A DNA stretch of 8,440 bases, from NCBI GenBank assembly GCA_030146615.1, contig JASLBL010000568.1, positions 1-8,440 of the forward strand, in the 5' to 3' direction. Positions 1-5,963 of the stretch are shown one piece after another; the stretch's first letter is position 1; each line of letters begins with the position of its first letter. This stretch comes from Actinomycetes bacterium (lineage in GTDB: Bacteria; Actinomycetota; CALGFH01). The notes below the pieces were generated by a model, which was not told the DNA's origin, ran no database searches, and worked only from the letters and a program-made list of their open reading frames with translations. The translations under genes were made by a program, and so were the position numbers.

Positions 1-358
1 CGAGCGTGTCCAGGACCACCAGCAGCGCCAGCCCGACCGCGTCGGCCAGCAGCGCCTCCTGCTCGGGGTCGAGCACGCCGGGCTGGCTGATGACCGGGTC
101 GGGCAGGTGCACCCCCAGAGGTTCTTCCCACCGGGCGGCGCGCGAGCGCAGCATGTCCAGGCACACCCGCGCGACGACCGTCGTCAGCCAGCCGCCGAGA
201 TTGCCCACGCCGCCGGTGCCCGCGCGGCTGACGCGCAGCCAGGCTTCCTGCACGGCGTCGTCGGCCTCGCTGAGCGAGCCCAGCATCTGGTAGGCCACCG
301 CCCGCAGGCGTGCGTGGTGAGCCTGGAAGCGCTCGGCCAACCCGTCGGCCTGATCCAT
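1..358 (-). CDS. ECF-family RNA polymerase sigma factor, SigJ/ECF41-like (partial, C-terminus outside window)
   Basis: This gene encodes an alternative sigma factor that directs RNA polymerase to a small set of promoters. Only the first 119 residues are present; the gene continues past the left edge. The ATG at 358 follows a GCGAGGAA ribosome-binding site with normal spacing. Residues about 9-42 are sigma region 2, with the core-binding and -10-recognition helices (SLSEADDAVQEAW at 28-40). Residues 55-73 (GGWLTTVVARVCLDMLRSR) are the conserved end of region 2. The linker EEPLGVHLPDPV and the start of region 4 (DPEQEALLADAVGLALLVVLDTL) follow the usual pattern of SigJ/ECF41 factors. That group carries a C-terminal SnoaL-like regulatory domain instead of using an anti-sigma factor, but that part lies outside the window. 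The assignment to ECF41 also rests on the matching promoters just upstream. The gene is divergent from the SRPBCC gene at 466. Confidence 0.9.
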   Translation of the reverse strand, partial: MDQADGLAERFQAHHARLRAVAYQMLGSLSEADDAVQEAWLRVSRAGTGGVGNLGGWLTTVVARVCLDMLRSRAARWEEPLGVHLPDPVISQPGVLDPEQEALLADAVGLALLVVLDTL

Positions 359-375
359 GGTCACGGTTCCTCGCC

Positions 376-402
376 GGTCACATCTCGTCGTCGCGGTCCG
401 TC
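376..402 (+). promoter_or_regulatory. Predicted ECF41-type promoter for the SRPBCC gene
   Basis: GGTCACA at 376-382 is followed after exactly 16 bases by CGTC at 399-402. The ECF41 consensus, as I recall it, is TGTCACA-N16-CGTC, so only the first base of the -35 element differs. The expected transcription start is near 408, which gives a leader of about 58 bases before the ATG at 466. Predicted from sequence only. Confidence 0.6.
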
Positions 403-417
403 ATCACAGTGACGGAC
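396..417. repeat. Inverted repeat at the centre of the divergent promoter region
   Basis: GTCCGTCA at 396-403 and TGACGGAC at 410-417 form a perfect 8-bp dyad around a 6-base centre. The axis is at 406.5. The two -35 elements at 376-382 and 431-437 are symmetric about the same axis. Both -10 CGTC elements lie inside the dyad arms, so the repeat follows largely from mirrored promoters, although the arms extend beyond the CGTC elements. Confidence 0.8.
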
Positions 418-437
418 CTGCCACAGCCGATGTGACA
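411..437 (-). promoter_or_regulatory. Predicted ECF41-type promoter for the sigma factor gene (autoregulation)
   Basis: Read on the minus strand, TGTCACA (437-431) is followed after 16 bases by CGTC (414-411), a perfect match to the ECF41 promoter consensus as I recall it. The expected start is near 405, about 47 bases before the sigma factor ATG at 358. This predicts that the sigma factor activates its own gene. Confidence 0.7.
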
Positions 438-465
438 GGACGCGCCACAAGGACGAGGAGGGGTC

Positions 466-975
466 ATGCCGCCAGTCGTGTCCACCATCGAGATCGACCG
501 CCCGCCCGAGGACGTCTTTACCTACGCCACCGACCTGGTGCGGTTCGGCGAGTGGCAGAAGGACGTCGTGCGCCTGGAGCTCCACGGAGGCGGCCCGCTC
601 GGCGTGGGCTCCCGGTTCACGACCACCCGCCAGCTCGGCCGTGTGGAGTACAAGACCACGCAGGAAGTCACCGAGTTCAGCCCGCCCAGCAGGTTTGCCG
701 CTGCGAGCATCGGCGGGCCGCTGCGGGCGATCGGGACGATCACGATCGAGCCGCTGGACGGCGGCGCACGGTCGCGGTTCACGTCCACCCTCGACTTTGA
801 GGGGCGGGGGCTCGGCAGGCTGGTGCCCGACGGCGTCCGCCGCATGGCGGCAAAGCGGGCGCCCCGGAGCTACCAGAACCTCAAGGAGCTGCTGGAGCGT
901 GGTGCGCCCACCGCGGGCGGGACTGGAGCAACCGGGACCGGGACGACCGGCGCGGCCAACAGAAACGCCGGTTGA
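466..975 (+). CDS. SRPBCC-domain protein (polyketide cyclase/dehydrase, START-like fold)
   Basis: This 169-residue protein has the helix-grip SRPBCC fold, which forms a deep hydrophobic pocket for lipid-like or aromatic ligands. Its reaction and ligand cannot be read from the sequence. The family's opening strand and helix pattern is seen at residues 5-30 (STIEIDRPPEDVFTYATD, then FGEW). A central GPLGVGSRFTTTR stretch at 43-55 and the strand EPLDGGARSRFTSTLDFEG at 95-113 precede the long C-terminal helix ending SYQNLKELLERG (135-146). The last 23 residues are a low-complexity Gly/Thr/Ala tail, probably disordered. The ATG is preceded by a strong GAGGAGG ribosome-binding site. The gene is divergent from the sigma factor, and an ECF41-type promoter lies upstream, so it is probably the sigma factor's target. 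ECF41 factors usually sit beside carboxymuconolactone decarboxylase, oxidoreductase or epimerase genes. The stop lies 38 bases before the ISAs1 element. Confidence 0.9.
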   Translation: MPPVVSTIEIDRPPEDVFTYATDLVRFGEWQKDVVRLELHGGGPLGVGSRFTTTRQLGRVEYKTTQEVTEFSPPSRFAAASIGGPLRAIGTITIEPLDGGARSRFTSTLDFEGRGLGRLVPDGVRRMAAKRAPRSYQNLKELLERGAPTAGGTGATGTGTTGAANRNAG

Positions 976-1001
976 GCGCAGCCGGGCGAGCGCGGCCGGG
1001 T
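974..1001 (+). repeat. Imperfect 14-bp tandem duplication
   Basis: GAGCGCAGCCGGGC (974-987) is followed directly by GAGCGCGGCCGGGT (988-1001), 12 of 14 bases identical. It begins inside the stop codon of the SRPBCC gene and ends 12 bases before the IS. Function unknown. Confidence 0.6.
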
Positions 1002-1013
1002 GAGAACAACCGC

Positions 1014-1028
1014 CAGGGCTCCGGCGTT
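1014..1028. repeat. Left terminal inverted repeat of the ISAs1 element
   Basis: CAGGGCTCCGGCGTT, perfectly complementary to the right terminus at 2337-2351. It lies 18 bases beyond the transposase stop. Confidence 0.92.
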
Positions 1029-1045
1029 GTTGCGTGGGGTCGGTT

Positions 1046-2232
1046 TCATCCGAGGCTGATCCCGAGGGTGGCGAGCGGTCGGTGGGGGTTGCGGCTGTGG
1101 AACCGGAGTGCGGCGGCGAGGTTGACCGGCCCGGCGCGGCTGAGGGTGCCGATGACCAGGTTGCGCAGGCACGTCATGACGTGCGGGCCGGTCCCGGTGC
1201 GCACCTGGGAGGCGTCCTCGCCGAAGGTCACGTCCCGGATGTAGTGCAGCCCGTTCTCGATCGCCCAGTGGCCGCGGAGGTAGTCGGCGAGCCTGGCGGG
1301 GCTGGCCTGGGCGTGGGCCAGGCTGGTGACCGCGTAGATGACCGTGGTCCGCCACGACCGGGTGCCAAGGTCGCGGACCTTGCGGGTCACCTGGAGGACC
1401 TGGGCGGCGTGCGGGAAGCCTCCGAGGCCACGCACGCTGACCGCCTTGAGGGTGCGGATGGCCACCCGGCCGTGTGCCCGGTCGCGGGTGCGGTCCAGCA
1501 CCGGCACGTTGTGCCAGGCCAGCCGCTTGCAGCGGTCCAGGAGCGTGGGCTGGTTGGCCTTGATGGTGAACAGGTAGTGCGCCTGCTTGACGCTGACCAG
1601 GAAGTCCGCAGCCTCGGAGTGGGTCTGGAGCGCGTCGGCGGTGACCACCGTGCCGGCCAGGTCCAGGCGCTCAAGCAGCGGCTTGAGGCCGGGCACCTCG
1701 CCGGGGGCGCCGTCGACCTCGCGTTGGGCCAGCACCCTGCGGTGGTGTGCTCCATGGCGGCCAACAGGTGGACCTGCCGGCCGCCGCGACGCGCGCCGCG
1801 CAGCGTCTTGCCGTCCACCGCGACCGCCCGTCGCCGCTGGCCAGGATGGTCACGGTCGGCCAGCCACGCGCCAATCACCCCGGCCAGCGCCTCGGGATCC
1901 AGACGCGCCAGGGTCCGGCGGATGGTGGCCTCGCAGGGCACCACCCAGTGGGCGGGGGCGTCCCGGCGGGCGCCAAGCGCCTCGCGGACCGGCTGCGGGG
2001 CATCCGCGGCCCACTCGGCGATCGCGGTCATGGACCGTGCCCCGGTCAGCACCGCGGCAGCGGCCAGAGCCAGGATGGCGACCAGCGGGTGACGGCGGCC
2101 ACGCTCGGCGCGTGGGTCGGGGACGGTCGCCAGGTAGGCCAGCAGGTGACCGGCCTCGGCCACCTGCAGCGGGACGGCATCGGCAAGCTGGGTGAGGGCC
2201 GATGGGATCGGGGATGATAGCTCGGCAGGCAC
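1046..2232 (-). pseudogene. ISAs1-family DDE transposase, broken by a frameshift near 1736-1745
   Basis: The transposase is read in two frames. The first part starts at the GTG at 2232 and holds the N-terminal associated domain (PDPRAERGRRHPLVAILAL at 38-56, then the CEATIRRTLARLDPEALAG stretch) and the first catalytic Asp in VDGKTLRG (Asp140). After HTTAG (about residue 166) this frame loses family similarity. The -1 frame continues with VLAQREVDGAPGEVPG and contains the second Asp in VTADALQTH and the Glu of RGHWAIENGLHY, then IRDVTFGED. It ends with the family's usual LATLGISLG at 1046. Joined, the product would be about 394 residues. One missing base explains the break. I see no slippery heptamer there and this family is not known for programmed frameshifting, so I treat it as a pseudogene unless the break is a sequencing error. 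Confidence 0.9.
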
Positions 2233-2322
2233 GAGTGTCCATGGCGGTCACGAGGGTGTGGTAGCCGCATGATCGCGGACATTCGTGCCTGTTCTCTGCT
2301 ATCCCGGGTTACGTGACCAACC

Positions 2323-2328
2323 AGTCAA
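2323..2328 (-). promoter_or_regulatory. Possible -35 element of the transposase promoter
   Basis: TTGACT read on the minus strand lies just inside the right terminal repeat, where IS promoters are often found. A convincing -10 is not seen; GATAGC about 19 bases downstream is weak. The 104-base leader to the GTG at 2232 has no clear ribosome-binding site. Confidence 0.25.
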
Positions 2329-2336
2329 CCTGAAAG

Positions 2337-2351
2337 AACGCCGGAGCCCTG
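2337..2351. repeat. Right terminal inverted repeat of the ISAs1 element
   Basis: AACGCCGGAGCCCTG, the exact reverse complement of the left terminus. The next base begins the truncated gene at 2352. Confidence 0.92.
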
Positions 2352-2837
2352 ATTGCGTTGTTCGCCTTAGGAGTCTCTTTCTTCTCGTGGTTTCAAACTG
2401 AGCAACGCTCGAAGGCGGCCGAGGAGCGCACTTTAAAGGCAGAGCGGGAGACCCACGCTGCCCTGGTTGTCTTCCACATTGAAGCGGTCGGCGACCCCCA
2501 AGTGTCCAAGACGGTCCTCGGGGGCTTCATGGTCGTAGCGAACTTCGGCCACTTTCCGATCGAGGACGTGGCGATCGAGGAACCCGGGACCGTAGAAATA
2601 GGCGGGAAGGACGAGAGAATCGTTACCAGCATCCCAATAGGCACCCTTGGGCCATGCGAGCGCGCAACTATTCCTGAAAGACTTGCCGCCGGGTATGCCG
2701 TCTTCACAGATATCAACGGCATGACGTGGTCTAGGAAGCCAGGCAGTCCACCCGTGAGCGGACATCTCGCAGATGGAACTCCCGTCCTAGAACAACACCG
2801 GCCACAACTCGAAGCGATCAAGAACTGCAGCCGCTGA
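2352..2837 (+). pseudogene. 5'-truncated hypothetical membrane-anchored protein, cut at the IS end
   Basis: The open frame begins at the IS boundary and runs 161 residues. It opens in the middle of a hydrophobic segment (IALFALGVSFFSWFQ), the cytoplasmic end of an N-terminal transmembrane helix. A charged helical stretch (TEQRSKAAEERTLKAERETHAA), probably a short coiled coil, is followed by a beta-rich C-terminal domain (VVFHIEAVGD, GGFMVVANFGHFPIEDVAI) ending KNCSR. I do not recognise a named family, though this anchor-helix-plus-strand layout is common in actinobacterial hypothetical proteins. No native start is left: inside the IS the frame meets a TGA at 2331-2333. The TTG at 2358, 11 bases after a GGAG in the IS end, is the only plausible restart. 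The missing N-terminus is not found left of the IS. GC content and codon use look lower than in neighbouring genes, suggesting a different origin. Confidence 0.7.
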
Positions 2838-3461
2838 TGTCGGCTGTCCCCAGCTGGGCGAAGACTGCGGAGGAAGCAAGTAACAGGAACGCGAGACAGC
2901 AAGCAGAGTTCCCCAGCACGGGATCGAGATGGTGACCTCTGCCGTGTGAAGGGAGCGCGGGTGCCACACGCACCCACGCGGCATCCCGCGTCACATCACA
3001 ACGTCGCAGCTCAACGGCCGTGGTGGACGGAGGGGACACGGTGCTGTGTGTGGCATCGCGAGGCATCGTTTCTGGCATATCTCTGGCAAGGAAGAACCGC
3101 CAGCTGACGGGCGGCTGAGCCTCGCTGGTCTGACCGCAGCGGACGCGGCCAGTCCATCAGGCACTCCTCGACAGGACATGCCATCGGAAGCGCGGTGCTG
3201 CGCCAACTGGCGTGTGCTGTCCTGGCAGCTCACGACGCCGGGTGCAATGGCGGGCATACCGACCACGCCGGCAGCGGCGACGGCCGCACGGGGGCGCACC
3301 GACGGTATCGGCCGCCCGATCCGGTCACGAAGAGTCTGCTTGACCGCCTGGCTTGGCCGGTTCAGGCTGGCAGGGCTGTGTCAGCCGCATACGGGTCCCA
3401 AGGGGTGCGCGGCGCAGTGGCCGCCGAGACCCGCAGGCCATGGACCACAAGGGGCAGCGTG
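2838..3461. other. Gene-poor stretch with a tRNA scar and short repeats
   Basis: No reading frame here resembles a known family. The frames open on either strand look like chance high-GC openings. The stretch holds a tRNA-Val-like fragment (2919-2951) and a pair of TCTGGCA repeats 11 bases apart (3071-3077, 3082-3088). No convincing promoter for the hydrolase at 3462 is visible; the GGGG at 3451-3454 is its only possible ribosome-binding site. Confidence 0.6.
2919..2951 (-). other. Decayed tRNA-Val(CAC) 3'-half, possible attachment-site scar
   Basis: On the minus strand the stretch reads like the anticodon-to-T-arm part of an actinobacterial tRNA-Val(CAC). It has the anticodon loop TTCACAC with anticodon CAC at 2948-2946, the stem half GGCAG, the variable loop AGGTC, then CACC and TCGATCCCG. 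The expected GGT before TCGATC is replaced by ATC, the T-stem no longer pairs and the acceptor end has diverged. No 5' half with a D-arm is present, so it is not a working tRNA. Integrative elements often use such 3' halves as attachment cores, so this may be the left end of a former element. Confidence 0.5.
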
Positions 3462-4289
3462 ATGGGCACGATCACCACCAGCGACGGCACGCAGATCTTC
3501 TACAAGGACTGGGGCGAAGGGCAGCCGGTGGTGTTCAGCCACGGCTGGCCGCTGAACGCCGACGCCTGGGACGACCAGCTCCTGCTGGTCGCCTCCAACG
3601 GCTTTCGGGCCATTGCCCACGACCGCCGCGCCCATGGCCGCTCCAGCCAGCCCTGGACCGGGCATGACCTGGACACCTACGCCGACGACCTGGCCCAGCT
3701 CATCGAGCAGCTCGACCTGCGCCAGGTGGTGCTGGTCGGCCACTCCACCGGCGGTGGGGAGGTCACCCGATATGTCGGCCGCCACGGCAGCGCCCGGGTG
3801 GCCAAGGTCGTGCTGTTGGGCGCCATCACGCCGCTCATGCTCAAGACCGAGGCCAACCCGAACGGGACCCCGATCGAGGCCTTCGACGCCATCCGCGGCG
3901 GCGTCAGCGGCGACCGCAGCCAGTTCTACAAGGACCTGAGCGAGCCCTTCTACGGCGCCAACCGGCCAGGCGCCCAGGTGTCGGAGGGGGTGCGGGAGGC
4001 GTTCTGGTTGTGGAGCATGCAGGTCGGCCTCAAGGGCGCCTACGACTGCATCAAGGCCTTCTCCGAGACCGACCTCACCGAGGACCTGCAGCGGATCGAC
4101 GTGCCGACCCTGATCGTGCATGGCGACGACGACCAGATCGTGCCCATCGACGCCTCGGCCCGGCGGGCCGTGGAGCTGGTCAAGGACGCGACCCTGAAGG
4201 TGTACCCGGGCGCCTCCCACGGCCTGGCCCAGGTCGCCCCGACCAAGGACCAGTTCAACGCCGACCTGCTCGACTTCCTCCGCACCTGA
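3462..4289 (+). CDS. Alpha/beta hydrolase, non-heme haloperoxidase / aryl esterase type
   Basis: The 275-residue product is a cytoplasmic serine hydrolase of the cofactor-free haloperoxidase group. These enzymes hydrolyse esters and also form peracids from carboxylic acids and hydrogen peroxide. The length is typical. The sequence shows the family start [19 protein letters not shown], the oxyanion-hole motif [15 protein letters not shown] (25-39), and [13 protein letters not shown] (53-65). The nucleophile elbow is GHSTGGGEV, with Ser95. The acid Asp224 lies in [10 protein letters not shown] and His253 in GASHGL, so the triad is intact. The ATG at 3462 places the family N-terminus correctly. 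A GTG one codon earlier is an alternative, and the much longer in-frame start at 3195 adds about 89 residues with no family similarity. The gene stands alone, with scars on both sides. Substrate unknown. Confidence 0.93.
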   Translation: MGTITTSDGTQIFYKDWGEGQPVVFSHGWPLNADAWDDQLLLVASNGFRAIAHDRRAHGRSSQPWTGHDLDTYADDLAQLIEQLDLRQVVLVGHSTGGGEVTRYVGRHGSARVAKVVLLGAITPLMLKTEANPNGTPIEAFDAIRGGVSGDRSQFYKDLSEPFYGANRPGAQVSEGVREAFWLWSMQVGLKGAYDCIKAFSETDLTEDLQRIDVPTLIVHGDDDQIVPIDASARRAVELVKDATLKVYPGASHGLAQVAPTKDQFNADLLDFLRT

Positions 4290-4383
4290 GCCTCCAGCAT
4301 CGTTGCCGGCCGAGCCTCCCGGCACGTGTCGCTGTCCAGCGTCGGGCGCTCGGGTGGTCCATGGACTGGGATGATCCTCCGCC

Positions 4384-4600
4384 ATGGGCACACTGACAGG
4401 GCCACGCCGCTCGTCCCTGACGAGGTGTGGGCCGCCATCCTGCCGCTGCTGCCGCCCAAGCGGCCCCATCCCGAGGGCGCCTCGCCCGTGGATCGAGCAC
4501 CGGGCGGTGCTCGGCGGTGTCACCTATGTCCCGCGGGCCGAGTTGCCCTGGCGGCTGCTGCCGGCCAACGGCTTGGCCGGGCGGTGTACGTCCGGAGCGC
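4384..4600 (+). pseudogene. IS5-family transposase N-terminal remnant, frameshifted and truncated
   Basis: LVPDEVWAAILPLLPPKRPHPEG (from 4410 in one frame) followed by PWIEHRAVLGGVTYVPRAELPWRLLP (in another frame, to about 4560) together match the start of an IS5-family transposase with its N-terminal DUF4096-like helical domain. One frameshift near 4475-4490 separates the two parts. After LLPAN the family similarity stops, so the DDE catalytic domain is absent. No terminal repeats can be placed with confidence. The remnant accounts for most of the interval between the hydrolase and the LtrA gene. Confidence 0.75.
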
Positions 4601-4674
4601 CCCGCGCCGGTCCACACCGGCGACCCGCGCGGAAGGCACCGTGACGTGCTCACGTCCCATGGAGGGAACCCCGG

Positions 4675-5838
4675 ATGACGCAGGAGCGTCCATCTTGGCG
4701 GTGGCGCGACGCACACCGCGCGTCAGCCGACCGAGTAACCACGGTCGAGGTCTTCTTCGATGTCGTCTTCGTCTTCACCCTAACCCAACTCACCCGGATC
4801 CTGGAGGCGGACCTCTCGCTGGCCGGCGTCGGCCGGATCCTGCTGCTGTTCGGGATCCTGTGGTGGATGTTCGATGGGTACGTGTGGCTGCCCAACCAGG
4901 TACCGCCTCAGGTGCCGGTGCAGAAGCTGCTGCTGTTCGCGGCGATGGCGGGATTCCTGATCGCCGCCGTGGGGATGCCACACGCCTTCGGGGAGACCGG
5001 GGTCGTCTTCGCCGTGGGCTATCTCGTGGTGACCAGCGTGCACCTGCTGCTGTTCACCCAGGCCGACATCGGCAGGGCCCTGGGCTGGCTGGCGGCGTAT
5101 AACCTCAGCTCGGCGCTGTTGGTGCTCGCCGGCGGGTTCGCCCACGGCACCGCCCGGTACATGCTCTGGTTCGCGGCGCTCGCGCTGCAGATGGTGATTC
5201 CGTACCTGGTGCCGCGCCTGTCCTGGATGGGCCTCGTCTCCTCGTTCCGGATCGTGCCGGAGCACTTGGTCGAGCGGCACGGGCTTCTCGTGATCATCGC
5301 ACTGGGCGAGTCGGTCGTGGCCATCGGGATGGGCGTGGACGTCGAGCACCTCACCGCGGGCACCGTCGCCGTGGTGGTCCTGGCCTTGGCGCTGCCGGCC
5401 GGGCTCTGGTGGACGTACTTCACCGACACCAGGGCCACCGAGGCCCGGCTGGTCGCCGCCGAGCCCGGCCCGCGCGTCCGGCTGGCGCTGCGGACGGGCT
5501 TCGCGCATATCCCGCTCATGCTGGGCGTCGTGATCACCGCAGCGGGGATCCACGCCGCGGTCGCGCACCCCGGCGACCCATCGTCCTGGCAGGCGGCGCT
5601 GGCACTCGCCGGTGGCGTCGTGGTGTTCCTGGCCGGAATCACCGAGATCCGCCACTCGCTGCACACCGTTCCGGTGCGCAGCCGGCTCGTCACGGCGGTC
5701 GCTGTGCTCGCCACGATGCCGATCGGTGCGGCGGTGAACGCCGGCCTGCACCTGGCCGCGGTGGTCGCGGTCGTGGTGGCGATGCTCTGGGTCGACCGCC
5801 GCTATCACGCCGCCCAGAGGCTTGGCGCGGCGGAGTGA
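4675..5838 (+). CDS. Low temperature requirement protein A (LtrA) family membrane protein
   Basis: The 387-residue product is a polytopic inner-membrane protein of the LtrA family, named after a Listeria locus needed for growth in the cold. The biochemical function is unknown. It has about ten to twelve hydrophobic segments from residue 25 to the end. The family signatures are VEVFFDVVFVFTLTQLT (24-40) in the first helix and PEHLVERHGLLVIIALGES (195-213) with ESVVAIG (212-218), where the buried Glu and the charged loop are the conserved features. A short basic cytoplasmic tail (DRRYHAAQR) ends the protein. The ATG is 8 bases after GGAGGG, an excellent ribosome-binding site, and the start is at the usual family position. 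It is a single gene, preceded by the IS5 remnant and converging on the SnoaL-like gene. Confidence 0.93.
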   Translation: MTQERPSWRWRDAHRASADRVTTVEVFFDVVFVFTLTQLTRILEADLSLAGVGRILLLFGILWWMFDGYVWLPNQVPPQVPVQKLLLFAAMAGFLIAAVGMPHAFGETGVVFAVGYLVVTSVHLLLFTQADIGRALGWLAAYNLSSALLVLAGGFAHGTARYMLWFAALALQMVIPYLVPRLSWMGLVSSFRIVPEHLVERHGLLVIIALGESVVAIGMGVDVEHLTAGTVAVVVLALALPAGLWWTYFTDTRATEARLVAAEPGPRVRLALRTGFAHIPLMLGVVITAAGIHAAVAHPGDPSSWQAALALAGGVVVFLAGITEIRHSLHTVPVRSRLVTAVAVLATMPIGAAVNAGLHLAAVVAVVVAMLWVDRRYHAAQRLGAAE

Positions 5839-5901
5839 GGGCCGGACCCGCCGCCTGCACACGGATCTACCTGGCGTGAGCGGGTACCAGAATCGCCGAG
5901 C

Positions 5902-5931
5902 CGTGCCGCCGGCACGACCCCGCCGGGGTTT
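5902..5931. terminator. Tandem hairpins, possible terminator between convergent genes
   Basis: CGTGCC-GCC-GGCACG (5902-5916) forms a 6-bp stem. It is followed directly by ACCCC-GCC-GGGGT (5917-5929), a 5-bp stem ending in TTT on the plus strand. The pair lies 64 bases after the LtrA stop and 33 bases before the end of the SnoaL-like gene. The T-tract is short, so termination strength is uncertain. Confidence 0.45.
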
Positions 5932-5963
5932 CCGTCCCGCGCTCCCCGCCGGTTAGCCCCGAC

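Larger units (their letters stand above)
1014..2351 (-). mobile_element. ISAs1-family insertion sequence, 1338 bp, complete ends but frameshifted transposase
   Basis: Both ends are defined by perfect 15-bp terminal inverted repeats, CAGGGCTCCGGCGTT at the left and its complement at the right. The CAGGG terminus and the 1.3-kb size suit the ISAs1 family. A single transposase frame on the minus strand fills most of the element, from 2232 to 1046. This family normally makes target duplications of about 8-10 bp, but the flanking bases (GAACAACCGC on the left, ATTGCGTTGT on the right) do not match. With the truncated gene at the right end, this suggests deletion or recombination after insertion. 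The transposase frameshift makes the copy non-autonomous. Confidence 0.9.

Noticed and set aside
1730..1746. Programmed -1 frameshift in the ISAs1 transposase
   Set aside because: No slippery heptamer or obvious downstream structure is visible, and the family normally uses one continuous frame.
1034..2092. Long open frame (352 codons) on the plus strand
   Set aside because: It is the antisense shadow of the ISAs1 transposase and has no recognisable motif.
1004..2361. Target-site duplication around the IS
   Set aside because: The ten bases on each side do not match as direct repeats; only a short inverted similarity (GAACAAC/GTTGTTC) is present.
2838..2936. 32-codon frame starting directly after the truncated gene (TGATG)
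   Set aside because: Too short, no motif, and it ends inside the tRNA-like scar.
3195..3461. N-terminal extension of the hydrolase from an in-frame ATG at 3195
   Set aside because: The extra 89 residues have no family similarity or signal peptide, and the family's normal N-terminus starts at 3462.
3046..3462. Plus-strand open frame of 138 codons before the hydrolase
   Set aside because: No motif or family resemblance, biased composition and no good ribosome-binding site; treated as a chance frame.
3381..4523. Long open frame (380 codons) on the minus strand
   Set aside because: It is antisense to the hydrolase, whose catalytic motifs are intact, and it is a Gly/Val/His-rich product typical of high-GC shadow frames.
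4780..5862. Long open frame (360 codons) on the minus strand
   Set aside because: It is antisense to the LtrA gene; composition is Arg/His/Gln-rich with no hydrophobic or domain pattern.
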